Shown: positions 11,261 to 26,060, numbered from the stretch's first letter. The stretch: 64,000 bases of DNA from Aldrovandia affinis (GCA_029706075.1 JAINUG010000115.1:2435001-2499000), one strand, 5' to 3'. Translations and numbers: made by a program. Notes: a model not told the origin generated them from the letters alone.

Positions 11261-14200
11261 TATTTATGATAGGCGCTAGTGTCAGTATCATACTACTTCC
11301 CGTGACCACTCTGATCATGTGACTATGGAGCGTATCTGACCAGATCTCTGGAAGTACATCTACATTTCCCTTTCCATTTTATATGGATATTACAGAAAAT
11401 ATTACACTTGTGTAGGCATCCACCAAAGACAAGATATTCTTAGTACTTTAGCAAGCAATTACGTTCCTGCAAACAGCCATGATAAAGTTAGCTAGCTAGC
11501 TACTGAATGCTTACTTATTCACACTATGTTTAGTTAGCTAGTTTGGTAGGTATCTATAACATAAAAAATGTTTTGCATCATCATCGTCTGTAGACAGACA
11601 GCTAGCTAACGTTAACTGGATAGCTTATCAACCTTAGGCCCTGAAAGATTTTGTGGAATTTGGTTATAGATAAACGTTGAGACAGATGTAGGTTGCATAA
11701 ACCTAAACATTAGTCTATTAATAAAATTGCACTTTACAAGACACACAGCCCTGCAGAGAATTCTTCACTCCATGCGCATGTGCATATGTTTAATTCCAGC
11801 GTCTGGTTGTACCGGCTGGGTGTGCAAACTTGACTTTTATTAACCAGATTTGAATAGCAATGGTCTTCATGGACTGTTATTCCTCTGTCCCATTGTTATG
11901 CATTCTGTTGTATAATGGTGGCATCAGTTCAATGCTCCAAAACATAGCAAATTTGTAATTTTATTTCACACGATGTGTCATTTCCCTAATTCCCTTCATC
12001 CCTGAGTATTACCACTTGGTCCACCAGTTCAAATGAACTGACTGTCAAGCCCATTTTATTGTATCAGATTTAGTTGTTATCACTTCTGGTTTATGCATTC
12101 TAGGTTATTTAAGTCGATGTACCAACTTCTGTAAGCATAATAACGGGTTATTTGGCACTTTTATCCAATATACTATAGTTATACTGTAGATATAATTATA
12201 TGTATGTATGAAAACCTGAACAACATAGGATAACATTAAATTGATAATGTTTCATTTCATGTTAACAGTAGATCATTATTATGCACTTCACCAGTGTAGA
12301 ACCAGGGAAAAAATATAACAAATAAACATTACACTAAAATACTGGTATCGGCCTCAGGCTCAGAGAAGCCATATTGGGCGACCTAGTTGGTACTTATTGT
12401 AACAGAAAAGACTGACAGTTTGCTTACCTTAAAAAAAAAAAAAAAAAATCCATCAAGGAGTAAGTTTTGAATTTTATTAATCAGTGCTTTGGTTTGCTAC
12501 TCAAATGTCCACCCTCAACCGTAATGTTCCAAAATCTTGTAATGTTCCAAACGTGTATTAATTCATAATTTATACATAAGAAATTGTATGGGTTTGTTAT
12601 TACACAGTTACTTTAGTGCTTTAGTGGCCCCTTTATTTGACAGTTGGGCAGTGTTTTACCACCGCAACAACCAAGTAATTAACGCCATGGCACATGCACC
12701 ACTTGACCTTTTTGCCTTCAGTAATTCTAAATGTTGCGTCCTGGGTTTTCCCTCGAACACAAGGTAGCTGGTAGCTATTATTTCCTCTTGACTTGGATCG
12801 CTAACTTTCATTTGGCAAAATAAGCTGGTGTATGTATTGTGCTTTCACTCTTCACTTGTGCACTTGTTTGTATCCAAATAGGCATCCATCCATTTATGTA
12901 TTTGGGTTACCATGTAAGTTTGTGTTGTGTTGTCTTAACTAGCGATCACATTTTTAATCTGGGCTGATTAGGAATTGAACCATTTTCTTTCACTGAAGTG
13001 CCAGACTTTAGTGGACTCCTCTGGTTCACTCTTGCTTCTTCTCCCCTCTCTCTCTCTCTCTATCCATCCATCCAACCATCCATCTATCCATCTATCCATG
13101 CATGCCTGCGATTGCTTGAGTACTGCTTTTCAAATCTCTCTAAATCTGTGTCCTTCAGAAATGAATAGAGGGGAGGCTGTTTCTCTCCAGTTCTAAAGAA
13201 GCATTGTCCGAGCTGATGAAAAAAGACTAGAGCTAAGGACAGACTGTGTGCGTTTGCATGCGTACAATTTTATGCCAATGTGTAAAATCAGGATTCCTGA
13301 ATACTGATGACCAGCGGGAAGGAGCACAGCAACGCATCTGCACACATTTGCGCCTTGTGTGTGGAAATGCCAGTGTCTGAGTTTCTTCTCCATGTGTTCG
13401 AGAGGAATACAATCAGTCTGCAAAAACTCCCCACCACCCCCCTCCTCCTCCTCCTAACTGGAAGGACTTTTGTGTGAAGGGAAGTAGGAAGATCTGGGAG
13501 TGCAATAAAGGGCCTTGTCAGCTCCCATTGCAGGGAGAAGGGCCTTAAGTGTCAATGCGGGCCAGAGAAAGAGGCCCACTGGGCCTCAGTGTTGCCATGG
13601 GCCTGACCCCGCTGTGTCCCAGGGGCCTCCCTGAGTCCCACACATCTGTTACGCTGAGCGTCACCCTCAAATGTCACCTTGCTCGTCGGCATCTTGACAC
13701 CAACTGCACCACGTGCAGACATCTGCTGAAAACCACAGCCAAGACAGCTGAAGCATGGAACTTTCCAGAGCCCTTGCCGTCAGGAAAAAACAAAATTAAA
13801 AATATGCTGCTTGTTTTGCTCTCCGGCTTAATGGGTCTCTGGTTCCTCTGTTAGCCAAAGCAAAAAGGCACAGCTCCTCCCTCTATTGCAGAAGGCGAAT
13901 CTGGCGTTTGCCCCCCTCATCTCAGTAATAATTTTGGGTGAAAAAGTGACTGCAGACTGAAAGGCTGTGAGAATGTGCTGTGTGTGAATAGTGGCTGATC
14001 TGGGTATCAATGCATCGTGACTGTGGACAAACCAGATGCCCCAGCCATGAATGGGCAGTGCTCTAGCTGTTACTGCCCATAAGGCACACAAGATTTTCAT
14101 AGCGGCAAAGCCAGTATCTGACGGGACATTTGCACTTCAGCTAAGCATCTGAATGTGCAACTAATTAGTGGAACTTGTTTTGAGTGGAATCTTTTTTTGT

Positions 14201-17200
14201 TGTTGTTTAGTTTCTGGAAACTTTGTGAAAGCAATGCTTCAGAGACCTGTTCTTTTACGGGCTTCTGGGCCATGCGCTGTCAGCAATGTTTAAAGAAAAT
14301 CAAATGTACCGTCAGCACAAAAGGGGAGAAATTTATTCTATTCTTGCTCTTTTCATTAAAGTAGATGCATAACATCTGCAAACTGATATAGATTTTTCAA
14401 AATTCTATTAAGAAAACGGCGAGAGAAAAAATACTCCCCTCCACATGACACAAAAATTGTTAAACTGAAGATGACTGCATTTCAAAGAGCATTTCAGTCA
14501 AACAAAAATGGATACACGGTTGTTTTGATCGCAAACATTCAGATGTGGAAAAAAACGTCCTCAGCGGAACATCTCTGTTGTTCACCCCAGCTTGATGAGT
14601 AAGCCCACAGGAACCTAGCGGAGGAGGACAAATTATTTAGTTTAGGTTCAAAGAACATTGAGGTGCACCCTCACATCACCCCCTTTGGCCCTTGGACAAA
14701 ATCTCTATTCAAAGCACACTGAAGTCTACGGGGATCCTTAAAAAAGATCAGATGCCTCCCGACACACATTTTTCTGTGCTTGAATTCCATAGAATTCAAT
14801 AGGAATACCCGCATGGAATTACCAGCTATTAAAGAGCAGTCATTTGTCACTGTTGCATTGCAGCTGGGGAAAGATGGTCCATGTTCTCATCAGGCATGCA
14901 GATAACCAGATTTAAGAGACTATCATGCATGCGCAGCCATTGAATATTTGGGACATGATTTCCTGTTTCAGTCTACCATAGAATCTCACGGAAGGGGAAA
15001 AACTTTTAGATAAATGTACCTTCTTGCCATTTGAATTGGCCTACAACCATGTTCTGGAGGGCCTACTTTGTCCCTAAACTGTGAACGGCAGCTGGTGCCT
15101 GTCAGTCCCACGGAGTCGTAGACCCCCGAGTTTGCGTTTGGTTGAGATTAGGGTTTTGGTTGGGGTGGGGCTGTGGCAGGGTGCTTCTTTTGCAGAACCG
15201 ACTTTCTTTTGAAAGGAACTGGGATGCCTGGTCCTCCCACAGGCTCATGTTCTTCCATGCAACTCCCCAACCGAGACCACCAGCTCCTCCGGGATACTGT
15301 CAGAAATGGGCCTGGGACACGCTCCCTGTGAATGCTAAAAAGCCAGACGGAGCTCTTCTGATATTGTATTTTATCTTGAAGTCCTCCTGGGATCAACCCG
15401 GCATGCAGGTTTGGCAACATGTGGAAGAGCCTTAATGGCGCTATTAGACAGAAAATGCCATGGAGGTCTCTTGGAAATTGGAGACATGAAATGGCTCTAT
15501 TATGTCTGAGGGATCATTTGACTGCACTGCTACCAGGCCTTTTTTTGTTGTTGTATTAAGAAATGCAGGGTCTTTAAAAAAATAAAGAATATAAATCAGT
15601 CTAGGGAATGTTCCTAACATCTTTGCACAGTTGACATTAATCACAGTGGGGGGAAAAAAGTCCAGGATATTTTATTTGCCAAATATGTCCAGGCGCCTTA
15701 TACTGAGTGGTTGGAGATTACTTTAGAGGACTACAATTGACCTAATTTGCGAAAATCTCATTGACCTAATTTATACGCCGTCTTGTTCGGTGGTGTGTTC
15801 TCCCCAGCCCAACCAACCCCTCTCCCCCCACCACGCGCACACATTGTTGTTGCACAATGGCCATTTTCCCTCCTCATTGGCTGCCTGCCCACAGAAGCAC
15901 AGCTGGGTGTGTCGAGAAGGGGACGGTTAGATCAGTGTAAACAGTTGCCGTGTCCCATTGTGTCTCGAACGCATTCACGCTCCGGAGGGGCATTGTGAAA
16001 CCCAGGCCGGTGACAATTGTTGACAGAGGGTCTTCAGTTTTTTCGAGTCCCTCCGTCAAGTCGAAAATGCCCCCAATTCCCTCCAATAACCCCCTCCACC
16101 CTACCCCCACTCTCATGTACCAACTTGCGTACGTTTGTGTGCGTGTTTGAGGTATTATGTTCTCCATTGTGTGGTCTGCCTACTCCTACTTTACAGAACA
16201 TCTAAACACAGGACACGGCACACGGACCTCATTGGACAAAGTGTGAATTGTCCTGGTTTGTTTGCGGATTGGGGATAGGGGGGCGGTTGGGTTTTGCTGT
16301 GAAGGGAAGGTTTGGTCACAATCGTTTGAGAATGGTCCCTCTGGCTACTGGTTTTAATGGGCAACAGCCAGCACTGTAGCAGGGCAAGGGTCCCAAAAAA
16401 TGGTCACCACAGGCCTTATTTGTTGAGATTAAAGCCACATATTGTTTGCACCCACCAGATACTCAGCTCTGTATTCTACCATTTAAAGTTCCGTCTTTAT
16501 ACTGTTGAAGCATTGGCACCGATTAAGACTCATAGCCAAGGACAAAAATGTGGCAATAGACATTCTGTACTGTAATATAGCAAATGTTATTTTGGTTGAT
16601 TCACAGTCAGGGATCCCTAACTACAAAATGCAATCTGCAGGCCGCACCACTTGCCTCGAGGGTGACATTTCTAATCGCAGGGAATGGAATGCGGGGTTAA
16701 CCTTTTCAGATGTTTTAATTGCTATTTGTCGACACCCCTCGCACAACGAGAGCACAGCACCAGCCTCATCTCCAAGGTGTCTGTGGAGGATGTGGGCAGA
16801 GGCGTTTGCGTCTTGATGAGCCACCCTAACGCACAGAGCCAGTAATGAACGAGAGCGGCTGAGAGAAAAGATGACAGGTCCAATCCACCCTGTCTGCATT
16901 AAGTGCAGACCGATGATCCAATCAATTTTGATCATTTATGTCAAGTTTTCATAGACCGATGTAATAAAAAGAAAAAAGCCTTACCTTTTCAGATCCCCCT
17001 AGGCCGAAGTGACTTATATCTGATTATGTCTTCTGTAGCTTGTCAATATAAACAGGTTTGACTGCAACCTTCATCCAGGCAAGAGGGATTTTGACACTGA
17101 TTCAGAAATGGTGTGGAATGCTGGACGTGTGTCAAGTGATATTATGTGTGAGGCCCCCTTGTCAAAGCCTTTGTCTGTTGGAGTTAGTGTGAGGGTTGAG

Positions 17201-17939
17201 AAATGTATTTTTGTCTTAAGTTATGGAAGAATTGTCTCATTTCAGAATCTACTGGGATGCATATATATATTTAAAAGCACAAACTGGTTCTATAAATCTA
17301 AGCAAGGATTGTAGTTACCAAGTGCTGCCATAAATGGATATTTAAAACAAAATGAGGAAATTGTTTATAATCTGACTATATGTTTTTTACGAATATATAA
17401 TTTGTTTCTCAAAATCTCTCACTATCTTCTCTTAGAAGTGGGAAGCAAACATCAAAATGTCTGGCAGAGTTGATGTCCAGTCACGTTTTGTGAGCGACCC
17501 TGTTTTTTGGGGGTTTTTAAGGTTTTTTTTAGGGGGGGGAGGGTGGCCGGTTGCCCTTCAAAACCCCCAAAACAAAGTTATCTGGAGTATAATAGGCTTG
17601 GAAAAAATGGGTGGGGATGTGGTGGTGAGGGAAACAGGCGCGCAAAGGGTTAACGTTGGCGTTGCAAGGACATTTTTGGTTCTTTTCCTGTCCCTGTGAC
17701 CTTGTCCCACACCCTCCACTCCCGCACCCCCGCCTTTGTGTGGAGAACAGTGGCTGGGACGCAGAGGGTTAAAGGTGGCTGCGGAGGACGCATTATGCAA
17801 GCTGTTAAGCAAAAAGGAAGTGCATTACAAAATGCTGAGCTCAAGCTTGGCGCTCGGCCAAGGCCCTCGCTTTCTTCACTACAGCTGAGGGCTTTCTAAG
17901 CTTCCCACAGGCGGGTTCGTCTACTGTTTAGGAATGCTG
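11261..17939 (+). other. zswim6: Intron 1 of zswim6, third part
   Basis: No exon or transposon is recognisable here. It contains a run of A at 12431-12448 and a (CT)n/(ATCC)n microsatellite at about 13045-13105. Short open frames such as the 101-residue one at 13549 lack any family signature. GC content rises towards 17.7-18.1 kb. Confidence 0.5.
13045..13105. repeat. (CT)n followed by (ATCC)n microsatellite
   Basis: TCTCTCTC runs are followed by CCATCCATCCAACCATCCATCT-type tetranucleotide repeats with a few substitutions. Confidence 0.9.
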
Positions 17940-18135
17940 CCTCCGTCTCTGCGTGACGTCACCGCTGAGCAGTTCAGCTGAGGGCCAGGCAGGGCTGGGC
18001 CCGCTGTGCAGGGGCGGGGCCTAGCTCGTCTGTGTTTGAGCGTGTGTGGAGAGAGAGAGAGAGGCTCGGGGTGGGCAGGCGGGCGGGCGGGGAAAGTGAG
18101 GGGGTGGGGGTTGTTCAGGGCGGAGGGAGTAGTCG
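17940..18135. promoter_or_regulatory. GC-rich patch with full CRE and GC boxes; possible internal promoter or enhancer
   Basis: A full palindromic cAMP-response element (TGACGTCA) lies at 17954-17961. A GC box (GGGGCGGGGC) is at 18011-18020, and GGGCGGGCGGGCGGGG is near 18076-18091. This patch is unusually CpG- and G-rich for the surrounding intron and directly abuts the long (GT)n tract. Known biology: such motif sets are found in CpG-island promoters. That this one acts as an alternative promoter or enhancer is inference; I see no clear first exon attached to it. Confidence 0.35.
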
Positions 18136-18140
18136 GGCCG

Positions 18141-18307
<167 letters not shown>

Positions 18308-19035
18308 TGTGGATATCTGACAGGGTGTGAGCAGGAGCTGAGTCCTGTGAGGCGGCAGTGTCGGCTGACTACAGACGATTGGGGTGGGGGAGGGGGACAA
18401 GGGGAAGTCTGCGTTTCCCTACTGAAGCCTCCACACCACCTCCTGCCTCTGGCCCCAGTGGCACAGGGGGTGTAATTTCTCTCTCTCTCTTTTTTCCAAG
18501 TACTCTCATCTGCAGGTCACATAGCTTTTGTGTATTTTTGTTTCGTTTAGAACTTAGCTTATTTATTCACTTTTCGTTTTTTTAATTTTTATTGTTCATT
18601 ATTTTCTTATGTTGCGTTTTTTTTTTTTTTATGTACGAATCTGAAATTACAAAGTGTAAGGCTAGTAGAACTAATTCAATTTCAGATGGCCACTAAACTA
18701 GCCACTGACAGAATCATTCAGAATTGTGTTATAAAGCCATATTCTGGAGAACTAGACTCCTTTTCTGTCAGCAATGGTTAAAATTGCAAGTCATATCAGT
18801 GCTGAGTGGCCGTTTGACACTTTGTCGCTGTTTGGCACTGGCCATTTCTGGAGCCCACTGTAATTGATTACCGTCCCCCTGTATCCATTACACTGCACTG
18901 CTGCCATATGTCTCATGTTGATAATGACACATTATTAGGGATTAAAACCACCTGCTTCTCTGCTCAGACTTCAAAACCAAACAAAGACCGCAAGCTCGGT
19001 TGTCAAGCTCTGTAGTCAGCCATTTTTGTAGTATC

Positions 19036-19421
19036 TCATCGTATTGAGGTTTCCTTGTGCGTGTGTCCACCACCATATTTCACCATAGGTGTAATATTCT
19101 TTTCAACATAAGTGCCCTTCTGATGAAGCCAAACCCACAGCTGGTGTGCATAGCCAAAAAGCAAATTTTTGGTCTCATGTGGCCATAACACCCAGTTCCA
19201 ATTTAAATTCCAGTGCCGTTCAGCAAACTCCAGATGCTTATTTTTGTTGATTGCTCTGAATGGAGGTTTTTTTCTGGCAACCCTTCCAAAAAGCCTATCG
19301 GCGTGGAGGTGGCGTCTGATGGTAGATTTGGAGACTTTGTCCCCAAGATGCAACCAAAATTAGTAGAACTCCAATTGTAGCCCTTGGATTTGTCCCAAAA
19401 CATCACTGTGCATGGGGGCAA
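19036..19421 (-). pseudogene. Tc1/mariner transposase remnant
   Basis: The minus strand from 19353 to 19036 reads through about 105 residues that match the middle of Tc1-type transposases. Features are LGDKVSKSTIRRHLHADRLFGRVARKKP-like helix-turn-helix/GRPR-region sequence, then NKHLEFAERHWN, VLWPHETKNLLFG and PMVKYGGGH. The usual first catalytic Asp lies in a W(S/T)DE(S/T)K context; here the equivalent reads WPHETK, so the Asp is lost. An additional out-of-frame piece extends to about 19421. The N-terminal end, the DDNAPKH-like segment and both terminal repeats are not visible. It is a dead fragment in intron 1, antisense to zswim6. Confidence 0.85.
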
Positions 19422-19747
19422 GATGCACTTGTGTTCTCTACCAGGTGGTTACCACTGTTCCAGTGGTATTAAACTTCATTAATAGTGGAAAGTGGTATTT
19501 TTGTTTTTTACTTATTAGTTTGTTACATGTTAATGCATATTTGTTTTTGTTTAATTTTATTTAAAATAATTATTAGCGGTGTGAGTAATTGTGACACATT
19601 TTTTGGGAAAAATATATATTTTTAATTTTTATTAATAATATAAAAGAGTATGATTTTCCCTTTTTTTGAGCATAAAATATAGCCTAGCTGTATTGTATAT
19701 TTTATACAGCCTTTTTTGCTCATCTTTATTAAGAATAATTTAAAGAA

Positions 19748-19803
19748 TAATATATATATATATATATATAGATATAAGATATAGATAGATATAGATATAG
19801 ATC
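19748..19803. repeat. (TA)n / (GATA)n microsatellite
   Basis: About eleven TA dinucleotides are followed by imperfect GATATA/GATAGATA units. Confidence 0.9.
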
Positions 19804-22800
19804 GATTATGACCTCTCTCTGTGCTTGAATTCTATTGTTATGAAAGCATCTTTCACAGCATGTTTCCTGCCGGTTACCGTTCTGCCCACAGTGTCGGCTG
19901 GCTGTAAGCATGGTAGCGGCAGCCCTGACACGCGAAGGTGTGCGGTCCCTCCCCCTGAATGGGCCCTTCCTATTTTTAAACGTTATTTATCCCTTCCTGC
20001 TGGGAGCTCCTGGTGGGCTCATCTGTGGCTGAGAATTATAGTAATCCCTCTTTCCCTGGATCCCAGAGCCCCTGTGCATTTCCTAGGTCTTACAGCCGCA
20101 GCTTTATTCCTCCATTTTTAAAAAAGCAGGAGGGGGAAAATAATATAAAAGAACAACCCTGCCACAGCGTGGGAACGCCACCTGAGTATCCCCCCTAGGC
20201 GGGACGGTAATGTCCTCTGCCCTCTCTGCTCCCTGGAATGGAGGGCCGGGTCGAGCAGGGGTGCGGACACTTCGCGTCACGTGGTTTAAGTTGCCCTTTT
20301 TCCAGTGTGTTCGTATCTCTCTCTCCGGCGTTCCCCAGGTCCAGTTTAAAAAAAGGTCCAGTGATAAGACCAAAAGGAAAGGCAGTCTGTCTTTTGGCCA
20401 TGACCGGGAACTAGTAAGCCTCCTCCCCTCCCCTGCACCTTCAAACTGAACAGGTTTCACGGCACCACATTGCGTTCGTAATGCTATCGGTGTTCCGATA
20501 ATCTGCTGCTGAGAATCGGCTGCAAGAAGTGGAGTGGTTGGGGGATGGAGTGGGCTTAGTAGGGCGGTGTGGGTGTGAAGGGGACACATTTCAAACATTG
20601 CCCCCCCCAGCCCTCCCCCATCCCCATGTGTGTGAATGGCCCTGGTATATCGTTTCATCCGGTAACGTGAGGCCAGGACCACATCGCAGTGTCACTTGTC
20701 GCCCAGCCGTGCATATTGTATGATCTCGGAGATAGCCCCAGGAAACAGGTGTCTGCCTGTTTCTCCTCCCTCCCTCCCTCCCTCCCTCACTCCCACCTTT
20801 ATCTGCTGTGCACGGGGGAAACTTTTTTTCCCCTCTGTAGGAGAAGGAGGAGGAGGGCGGTAGGATGGGGGGAACTTCCAAAGGAAACTTGTGTGTGGTA
20901 ACTCTGGGGTCCCCAGTCCTTTTGATATGGGAAAATTATCCGAAAACAAAACAGGAGAAGGAACAGGTCCTTGAAGGGGCCCCACCAGAGCACTGGTGTG
21001 GCTGATTGTTGTAAAAACATTGCTGGGGCGCAGCTGTGCTTCCCCCCCACCACCCAGCCCCAGCCCCTGGCCCTCCTTAGGCACGATATCGCCGGCAAGC
21101 TGATTTATCTGTGACCGCAGCCCCTGGCCATGGCCCCACACGCCGTTTCTTAACAAGACCACACAAACTCGGCCCTGCTCTTTCTCTCGCCATCCCGGCC
21201 TTAACCTACGCAAAGCATTCTTTATCTGACACACTTGGTTGCTCCCTTGCCATAGTGTGTTTTCGGTGAAGGGGGGAAACCGTTTTTTTTTTTTTTTTTT
21301 TTCCTTCCTTAAATGATGTCCAGGTCACTTAAGCTTCCGACTCACACTCCAAAAGGAACACCTGCTGGCAACAAGGTACCCGGCGGTGTCCCGTTTCTTA
21401 ACTCGGCTAGATGTAATTCCAAACTACGGACCGACGTTTATTCTCTGACATTATTGGCCCCTCTGTTGCCCTCCGTTCTTTTCAGTTGGGAAAGCAAGTC
21501 GTTCTAATCCACGGCGCAGGGCATTCATTATGTCACGGGGGAGTTCATTACCCTTTTGTTTTTTTCCCACATTGTTTTCTTTTGTAATACATATCCTGTT
21601 ATCCTCCTCATTCCTGCGGCCAATTTAGAACCCCGACTGGGGCCGCCCGAACCTGAGACTCGGTGTGAAAGGCCCGCCGGTGTCACGGAGGCCGCTCGTC
21701 ATGACCCTCCCTCAAAAGACAAAGCCTGAGTCGTCTTCTGCCGCCGCTGCGGGCAACACGTCGGGAGGTCGGATCTCCCGGGTCACTGGCAAAGCTAGCC
21801 AACAAAACCTCAAACCCCTGCAGTTGCTCGAACATCTGTGGAGATTAGAACAGGCTTAATGTTCTGTATGTTTAAACATCCAGGCTCAGGTGCTAAAAAG
21901 ACATTTGTACAGTGTACGTCGGGTGTCAGCTAAATCCTCTTATGTTACCAGGGGGGCTCTTTTGTGTTTGAGGTTGAACTAGTATTGAGCTGGACTGGCA
22001 CGCACGAGATAAAAGTTGACTCAGAAGTTTAATTTTGTTCCAGCGAAGCTGTACATTTTATGCAGAAATCATCAAAAGGCTTATGCTGTTTTTTGGGAGA
22101 ATCCGAGTGAGACGTTTCGCGTGTGTGCTCCTCAGAACATTTCTTAATTTAATCCAGGCTGGGTTTTTACAGCCCAGAAGTGGAGCTGCCATTTCCCCCC
22201 CAACGGACAACAAATATCTTCTCCGTGCTTATCAGAGGACAGCTGCTTTAGCAGCAGTGAGCATTTGCCCAAGTTCATTCGAAGGTAACTAACTCATAAC
22301 AAACAAACAAGATTAATGACCTTGGTTCAATTACATCTTAATTCCACAAGATTATTCTCTGGGAATTTCCAAATTTGATTAGACAAATCTGTTGCGACGC
22401 GCAATCTAATTTGAGAGAGCATTGCAGCCGTTGAGTTCTTGTGTATGTGAGGCCAATGTACACTGATTTCACTGGGTTTCGATAAAGGACGTTTACAAGT
22501 TCGGCCTGTAGACTTATGCATGTTTTCCAAGGTTTCATTTTAAATGAATTCCTTCCTGTTGCTGTGACTAATTTGACAATTATTAGGTGCAGGCGCTGTG
22601 TATGTTCCTGGCACTCAATATGGGCCCCAAACCCCCTCCCTCTCGCCCCCACACACCTCTCCACCTCTCCATTGGGCCCTCTGATTCACAGCTTCCTCTT
22701 CAGTTCGGTTGGAAACAAGGGTGTTTACAATAAGTCAAGAAAACAGCCCTGAAAAATCCATACAAATCCACTCTGACATAATCCGCAGCTACGGCATTAG

Positions 22801-24801
22801 AGCCGTTTCCTGGAATGGACATACTTTTGCACTTTCTTATGCGTGTTTGCCTCCTTTCGAAACTTTAAGCATCTTACTGCTATTTTAAACTTCTAATCAA
22901 TTCTCATGCTTTTTGGCACAACGTTGCTTTATTGCTGCTGTTTCATATATGCAAATTTAAAATTTGGTGCTCGCCTGAATTATAAGGTATACTATAAGCT
23001 AGCTAGGTTAGTTAGCTAAATGAAATGAGTTTGCCTTATCATAGTGCACTAGACGCACTAAATCAAATGTTTCAGAAAAGTTGAGAAATTACTCAAATAA
23101 AAAATATTCAAATAACAATTTGGCCAGCTGCGTTATCATTTAACTTTGCTGCGTTATCATCTCCCACTGATCGCTTGTGGCCGGTCCTTTGGAGAGTCCA
23201 AAGGCTCAGTTAAGTTGAAGATGCCACATTCAACCTCAAAGCTACCATTGCAAAGCAATGGAAAAGGTACTATTCTTATTAAATTGATTAGATACGGTAA
23301 GATATAGAAAAACTATGTGTGTAGCTAGAAAGGGCTTTTTGTTGACTGGATGGCAAGGCTGAGAGACAGTGAAATGTCCACCAAAACGGTGTGTGACTGA
23401 TCTGTGTGTTTGTGTATGTATGCATAATCAAGAGCGATAGTAAACAGTTTATGGAGGGTGGATCAGAGATATGTTCATATATTGATTGGCAACAGTAATA
23501 TGAAATTAAAATGGCATTACAAATGACTTGCAGGATTAAGCAGTTTTCCATTTTCTTTTAAATGCTCGGCTCTTTTTTCTGACTAAGAATTTCTCTAAAA
23601 ATAGTCGTATGATGGTCGTGTTCGTAAAAAGGTCGTAACGATATTCATGTTTTCCGAGGAGTCGGCAGGCCCCTTGCAAATTTAAGAGTGTTGCCAGAAT
23701 TTGCATTTATAGTATACTGTTTCAAATACAAAAATGATATCTGGGGAACCGTTTGATTGGCTCCTGTGTGTTTGTGTAGTCATAGGTGAAACCAGCAGGG
23801 CTTGTGGAGGCTTTACTTAAGAAGAGTGTGATTTTAGTATAGACCGCTTGGTTTCTGGGACAGCCACATAGTGTTTGGCTCATGCTAAAATTGGATACTT
23901 TGGGGCCTTTGAAACACTGTGGCCTCTTGAACATACAGGCAAATAACCTTACCCCCCTTAGATGGGGGGGATGTCAGTATTTAATAACTTGCATATGAGA
24001 TCCTGAAGGTTAAATGCCAAACAGTATCTTGTAATCATGGTAGAATTGGGGGTGGGTGGGGAGGGTAGGAAAGAAGTGAGAAGAAAGAAAAAAATAAGTT
24101 TTTTCTCCTGAAAGTGCTTTTGCAACTAAATGGCTGCAATAGTTTATCTTACCGCAGCTATTCCACATTTGAGGGTCCTCTGGTAAACCTCCAGGCCTTG
24201 TAGGCCAGATGGCGTTCATATTTGTCAAGTGGAGCGGTACTGCTGTAGAGCCAGTGGGCTGGAATGTGAATGGCTTTTTTAGGTACAGTACATTAAATTG
24301 GGCCTCTTCTGAGGGGAGGGGAGGAGAGGGGCGGGGACAGTTATAGCAGCCACGGTCTAAAAGAGTAAACACCACACCGCTTCTTGCGTCATTAACCCCT
24401 CTGCTTGGCGAGCTGTCTGCTATTTGAGCTTTGTGCTTCAGTTCTAAAACTGGCATTAAGCAAAGCAAACACAATTTCGGGCAGATATTTGTCTCCTAAT
24501 TTACAGCCACGGTAGAGGCGGGCGCTTATTTATATTGACAGCAGAGCATCAGGACCTGTGCATTCTGGGAAATCTATGTGAAAACTAGCAACGCGATATG
24601 GCCCTGGAGCCCTCGCCCCACCCAAACTCTCACACCTCTATTTAAATACATCGTAGAGCCGTACAGTTTAACCTGATATACGCGCTCTATACCGGGAACC
24701 GCAGTCATGATTCCAGGGTTCATGTAATGTGTGACCATTCATTTCATACAATGACACACCTCTGAGAAACACAAAATGCAACAAGAAAAGGTGCTAGTTT
24801 G

Positions 24802-24831
24802 TTGCCAGGAGGAAACTTGCCAGGAGGAAAC
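24802..24831. repeat. 15-bp tandem duplication
   Basis: TTGCCAGGAGGAAAC occurs twice in a row with no mismatch, followed by a further TTG. This looks like a simple replication-slippage duplication. Confidence 0.9.
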
Positions 24832-25964
24832 TTGAAAAGGAAAAGTTTATGAATGCAAAGCAATACAAGGAACAAGGCATCGGGGTTATTTGTTGATATG
24901 CTATTATGCGTAGGAACAAGTATTGCTGGCAAATAAATATCTGTCCTTTGTTTGTCATCAGATGAAGCAGAGCTGGAATGAAGTGTCATGATTAAAGCTG
25001 GTTAGTTTGGTCTGAAATTCTGCAATATAAGCTACGCGGTTGCTTTCCTAGAGCGAAGCATTTTCTGATGTATTTTTGCATGTGTGTGATGCGATTAGAA
25101 TGGTGAAGGGAGGCAGCTCAGAGACTGGACTTGGACCTGCCTCCAATAGTAACTGTGAGAGACCTAAGAATGTGGTTCACCAGCCAGTTTAATGAAGCTT
25201 GATATGGAGACTAGGTCCATTTTCATTTTATCCAGTTGTCAGTGTCCCCCCATATTAGCTTAGGTATACTTCAAGTCTTCATGTCTAGCATTGCATCTAG
25301 CCTGAAAAAAATAGCTAACTTAAGGCTTTCAGTATGCCTTTTGGACAAAACGCAGGCCCCCGCATTTTCATTTCACGTTTAAGCCATGGGGCTTTGTTGT
25401 CATCCTAAATTCCGCAGAATATGAACACGGCTTTCCTTCATGGCCACTGAGGAATGTGCAGGTCATGGCTAATTGGGCATTTTGAAATGCTAATTCTCAA
25501 AAGGGCAATGGAAGAACGGTGAAAGGTTGCGGACCTGTCTTTTAATGCATTGGGTGGGGTGTGGGGAGGGAGGGGTAGATTCACGCCCAACAGGACAGGA
25601 CTTATGGCTGGTATTTTAGAACCCTCTCAGAAATGTCCATCTTCTGTAATACCAGGATGTCAGGGAGGATTTCTCTACCTGATTTACCAGCAGAAAAAAG
25701 CCTCCACTATCATTTTTCTTCATTTTCTTTGTCAGAAAATGCCAAAGTGGAGCTTTCCCACCGACGGGGGTGGGGCTGCGGGCGGGGGGAGGTGTTATCA
25801 ATCAAAAGGTGTAAGCCTACTCAACAGGTGTAAGCCTACTGCCACACATCTGTCTATCCTGACTGTAACCTGTGCGATCAGCCTACTTCTCCCTTCATCA
25901 CAAACTCAGAATCCCATTCTAGGTATCCCTAGTTCTGAGGGGGCTCAAATTATATGGTTGAAAT

Positions 25965-26060
25965 AATTGATTTATGATTGTATGATTTATGATTTATATT
26001 TGATTTATGATGATTATATGATTTATATAATCAATCAAATCATATGATTGATTGATTATT
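25965..26060. repeat. AT-rich tandem GATTTATG tract ending in an imperfect palindrome
   Basis: Repeated GATTTATGATT/GATTTATATTT words are followed by ATCAATCAAATCATATGATT and GATTGATTATT, which form an imperfect palindrome centred on AATCATATGATT. Confidence 0.7.

Noticed and set aside
20104-21234. Two long minus-strand open frames (192 and 180 residues)
   Set aside because: They are Pro-, Arg- and Gly-rich, overlap other frames in GC-rich intron, show no domain and no supporting splice or promoter context.
24010-24474. 154-residue minus-strand frame
   Set aside because: Low-complexity Pro/Ser/His content, no domain, intronic location.
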